The notes under the pieces: model-generated | Told to the model about the DNA's origin: nothing | The model's database searches: none | The model's input: the letters and a program-made list of their open reading frames with translations, nothing else | Made by a program: the position numbers and the translations under genes | Part shown: piece after piece, positions 7,265 through 8,316 of the stretch | How positions within the stretch are numbered: position 1 is the stretch's first letter | How the letters are laid out: every line of letters starts with the position of its first letter | Assembly (NCBI GenBank): GCA_946480525.1 | Contig: CAMLLA010000173.1 | Span: forward strand, 1 to 8,316 | Direction: 5' to 3' | From: an uncultured Asticcacaulis sp. | GTDB taxonomy: Bacteria; Pseudomonadota; Alphaproteobacteria; Caulobacterales; Caulobacteraceae | DNA length: 8,316 bases

Positions 7265-7759
7265 ATGAAACGTAACTCTTACAACGACAAGTCCCAGAAG
7301 CGCGCCGGCGATAAGATGCACGGCCGCACGTCTGGCGAGCTTGGTCCCAGCCAGCGCCAGCTGCGCGCCGGTGAGCTGGTGCGTCACGCCCTGGTGGAAA
7401 TCCTGCGCGAAGAAGACGTCCACGACGAGGCCCTGCAGAACATCTCGATTACTGTGACCGAGGTCCGCTGTTCGCCCGATCTGCGCCATGCGACAGTCTT
7501 CGTAGAGCCTCTGGGTGCCGGCCTGGGTGGTGTCAGCATCAAGCCGGACCAGATCGGCCCGGCGATTGCGGCTTTGAACGCGCACTCCAAGTTTTTCCGT
7601 GGTGTTCTTGGCCGCCGGATCGACATGAAGTTCACGCCGGACCTGCGCTTTCTGCACGACGAAAGCTTCAACGAAGCGGCGCGCATTGACGCCCTGTTCC
7701 TGCGCCCCGAGATCGCGCGCGACCTGCGTCATAATGACGATGAGAATGAAGAAGATTAA
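7265..7759 (+). CDS. rbfA: 30S ribosome-binding factor RbfA
   Basis: RbfA binds the 30S subunit during late assembly and aids 16S rRNA 5'-end maturation and cold adaptation. The predicted protein is 164 residues with the single KH-like domain at about 30-150. Family landmarks are [19 protein letters not shown] (29-47), [19 protein letters not shown] (62-80), [10 protein letters not shown] (110-119) and [20 protein letters not shown] (123-142). It ends in an acidic tail (NDDENEED), and the N-terminal 25 residues are basic and poorly conserved. The start is uncertain. ATG 7265 (MKRNSYNDK) fits the family's N-terminus as I remember it, but ATG 7256 adds only three residues. Neither has a strong Shine-Dalgarno. 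Longer starts at 7154 or 7202 would read through the divergent promoter gap. truB follows after a palindromic repeat, as in the usual rbfA-truB order. Confidence 0.93.
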   Translation: MKRNSYNDKSQKRAGDKMHGRTSGELGPSQRQLRAGELVRHALVEILREEDVHDEALQNISITVTEVRCSPDLRHATVFVEPLGAGLGGVSIKPDQIGPAIAALNAHSKFFRGVLGRRIDMKFTPDLRFLHDESFNEAARIDALFLRPEIARDLRHNDDENEED

Positions 7760-7761
7760 GT

Positions 7762-7913
7762 AAGAAACCCCACCACCGCTGCGCTACGCTTGCGGTCCCC
7801 CTCCCCATCGCTACGCGACAGGGAGGAGTGATCGCGCTCTGTATCTCCTCCCTGTGCCGAAGGCATGGGGAGGGGGACCATCGAGCAAAGCGAAGATGGT
7901 GGTGGGGTTTCTT
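7762..7913. repeat. Long imperfect inverted repeat between rbfA and truB
   Basis: This 152-bp element folds almost completely on itself. The outer arms pair over 16 bp (7762-7777, containing GAAACCCCACCACC, with 7898-7913). A middle block GGTCCCCCTCCCCAT pairs with ATGGGGAGGGGGACC. The inner arms ACAGGGAGGAG (7818-7828) and CTCCTCCCTGT (7845-7855) close over a 16-nt loop. Less perfect segments lie between the blocks. It begins 2 bp after the rbfA stop codon. No reading frame explains it. The size and structure resemble a dispersed palindromic repeat or a very small MITE-like element, but the window holds only one copy. As RNA it would be a long hairpin in any rbfA-truB transcript. Confidence 0.75.
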
Positions 7914-7935
7914 TCTTTCCAACAACGGACACCCA

Positions 7936-8265
7936 ATGGCCCGAAAGAAAAAAGGCGATCCGGTTCATGGCTGGGTCTGCCTCGACAAACCCTATGAGAT
8001 GACTTCGACAGCTGCCGTGTCGAAGATCCGCTGGCTGTTCCAGGCGCAGAAGGCAGGCCATGCCGGCACGCTCGATCCGCTGGCCACTGGCATCCTACCG
8101 ATCGCGCTCGGTGAAGCGACCAAGACCGTGCCGTACCTGATGGAAGCGGACAAGGTCTACAGCTTCACCATCACCTTCGGTAAGACGACGGACTCCTACG
8201 ATGCCGAAGGTACGGTCACAGCAGAATCTGATGCCCGCCCGGCGCGCGAAGTCGAAGTGTTCGAC
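7936..8265 (+). CDS. truB: tRNA pseudouridine(55) synthase TruB, N-terminal part (truncated by adapter)
   Basis: TruB converts U55 of the tRNA T-loop to pseudouridine. The first 110 genomic residues are present, about a third of a normal TruB of roughly 300 residues. Motifs seen are [21 protein letters not shown] (12-32, the N-terminal KP motif region) and [23 protein letters not shown]. The latter holds the catalytic Asp47, equivalent to Asp48 of the E. coli enzyme. The [18 protein letters not shown] segment is the typical third block. ATG 7936 is preceded by a weak GGA at 7927-7929. After Asp110 (GAC, 8263-8265) the sequence is an Illumina adapter. The frame happens to stay open through it, adding the non-biological peptide [11 protein letters not shown] and six further residues. 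The gene itself is probably intact in the organism. Confidence 0.93.
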
Positions 8266-8316
8266 AGATCGGAAGAGCACACGTCTGAACTCCAGTCACG
8301 GAAGAGAATCTCGGAT
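8266..8316 (+). other. Illumina TruSeq adapter contamination at the contig end
   Basis: From 8266 the sequence is AGATCGGAAGAGC followed by ACACGTCTGAACTCCAGTCAC, ending at 8299. All 34 bases match the standard TruSeq read-1 adapter as I know it. The next 8 bases (8300-8307, GGAAGAGA) fit a sample index. Positions 8308-8316 (ATCTCGGAT) match the following constant part (ATCTCGTAT) with one mismatch at 8314. This is synthetic sequence and should be trimmed. Confidence 0.97.

Noticed and set aside
7133..7732. Upstream extension of the DUF418 gene by 200 codons
   Set aside because: The extra part is antisense to rbfA and has no DUF418 character. A good GGAGG precedes ATG 7132, and the family signature begins just after it.

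Overview
This window is a stretch of the conserved transcription/translation region (nusA, ylxR, infB, rbfA, truB) of a GC-rich alphaproteobacterium. A member of the Caulobacteraceae (Asticcacaulis, Caulobacter or a relative) fits best. The basis is the NusA C-terminus with helix-hairpin-helix repeats and an acidic tail, the two-domain YlxR/L7Ae-like protein, and an IF2 with a very long Ala/Pro/Arg-rich N-terminus. The genus is inferred from remembered family features, not from a search.

Layout. Positions 1-658 hold the 3' end of nusA. ylxR (636-1358) overlaps it, and infB (1489-4599) follows after a 130-bp gap. A strong hairpin terminator (4608-4637) closes this block. Next come a small AT-rich reading frame predicted to encode a 36- or 56-residue membrane protein (4675-4845) and purU (4907-5785). 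A C/G-rich palindromic repeat (5791-5929) lies between purU and a convergent DUF418 membrane-protein gene on the minus strand (5933-7132). rbfA (7265-7759) starts divergently from the DUF418 gene. It is followed by a long imperfect inverted repeat (7762-7913) and then by the 5' part of truB (7936-8265).

How the genes relate. NusA (elongation/antitermination), YlxR (RNA binding), IF2 (initiation), RbfA (30S maturation) and TruB (tRNA Psi55) form the familiar gene-expression cluster. Here it is split between infB and rbfA by about 2.7 kb carrying a terminator, a small membrane ORF, purU (folate one-carbon metabolism) and a DUF418 transporter-like gene, with palindromic repeats on both sides of the DUF418/rbfA pair.

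The last 51 bases (8266-8316) are not genomic. They match the Illumina TruSeq read-1 adapter, an 8-nt index and the start of the following constant segment. truB is therefore cut by an assembly artefact, and the frame stays open through the adapter.

I see no evidence for a novel multi-gene system such as a defence, CRISPR or mobile-element module. The items most worth a second look are the adapter chimera, the small membrane ORF, the rbfA-truB palindrome, the repeat tract inside infB, and the loss of the usual cysteine in YlxR.
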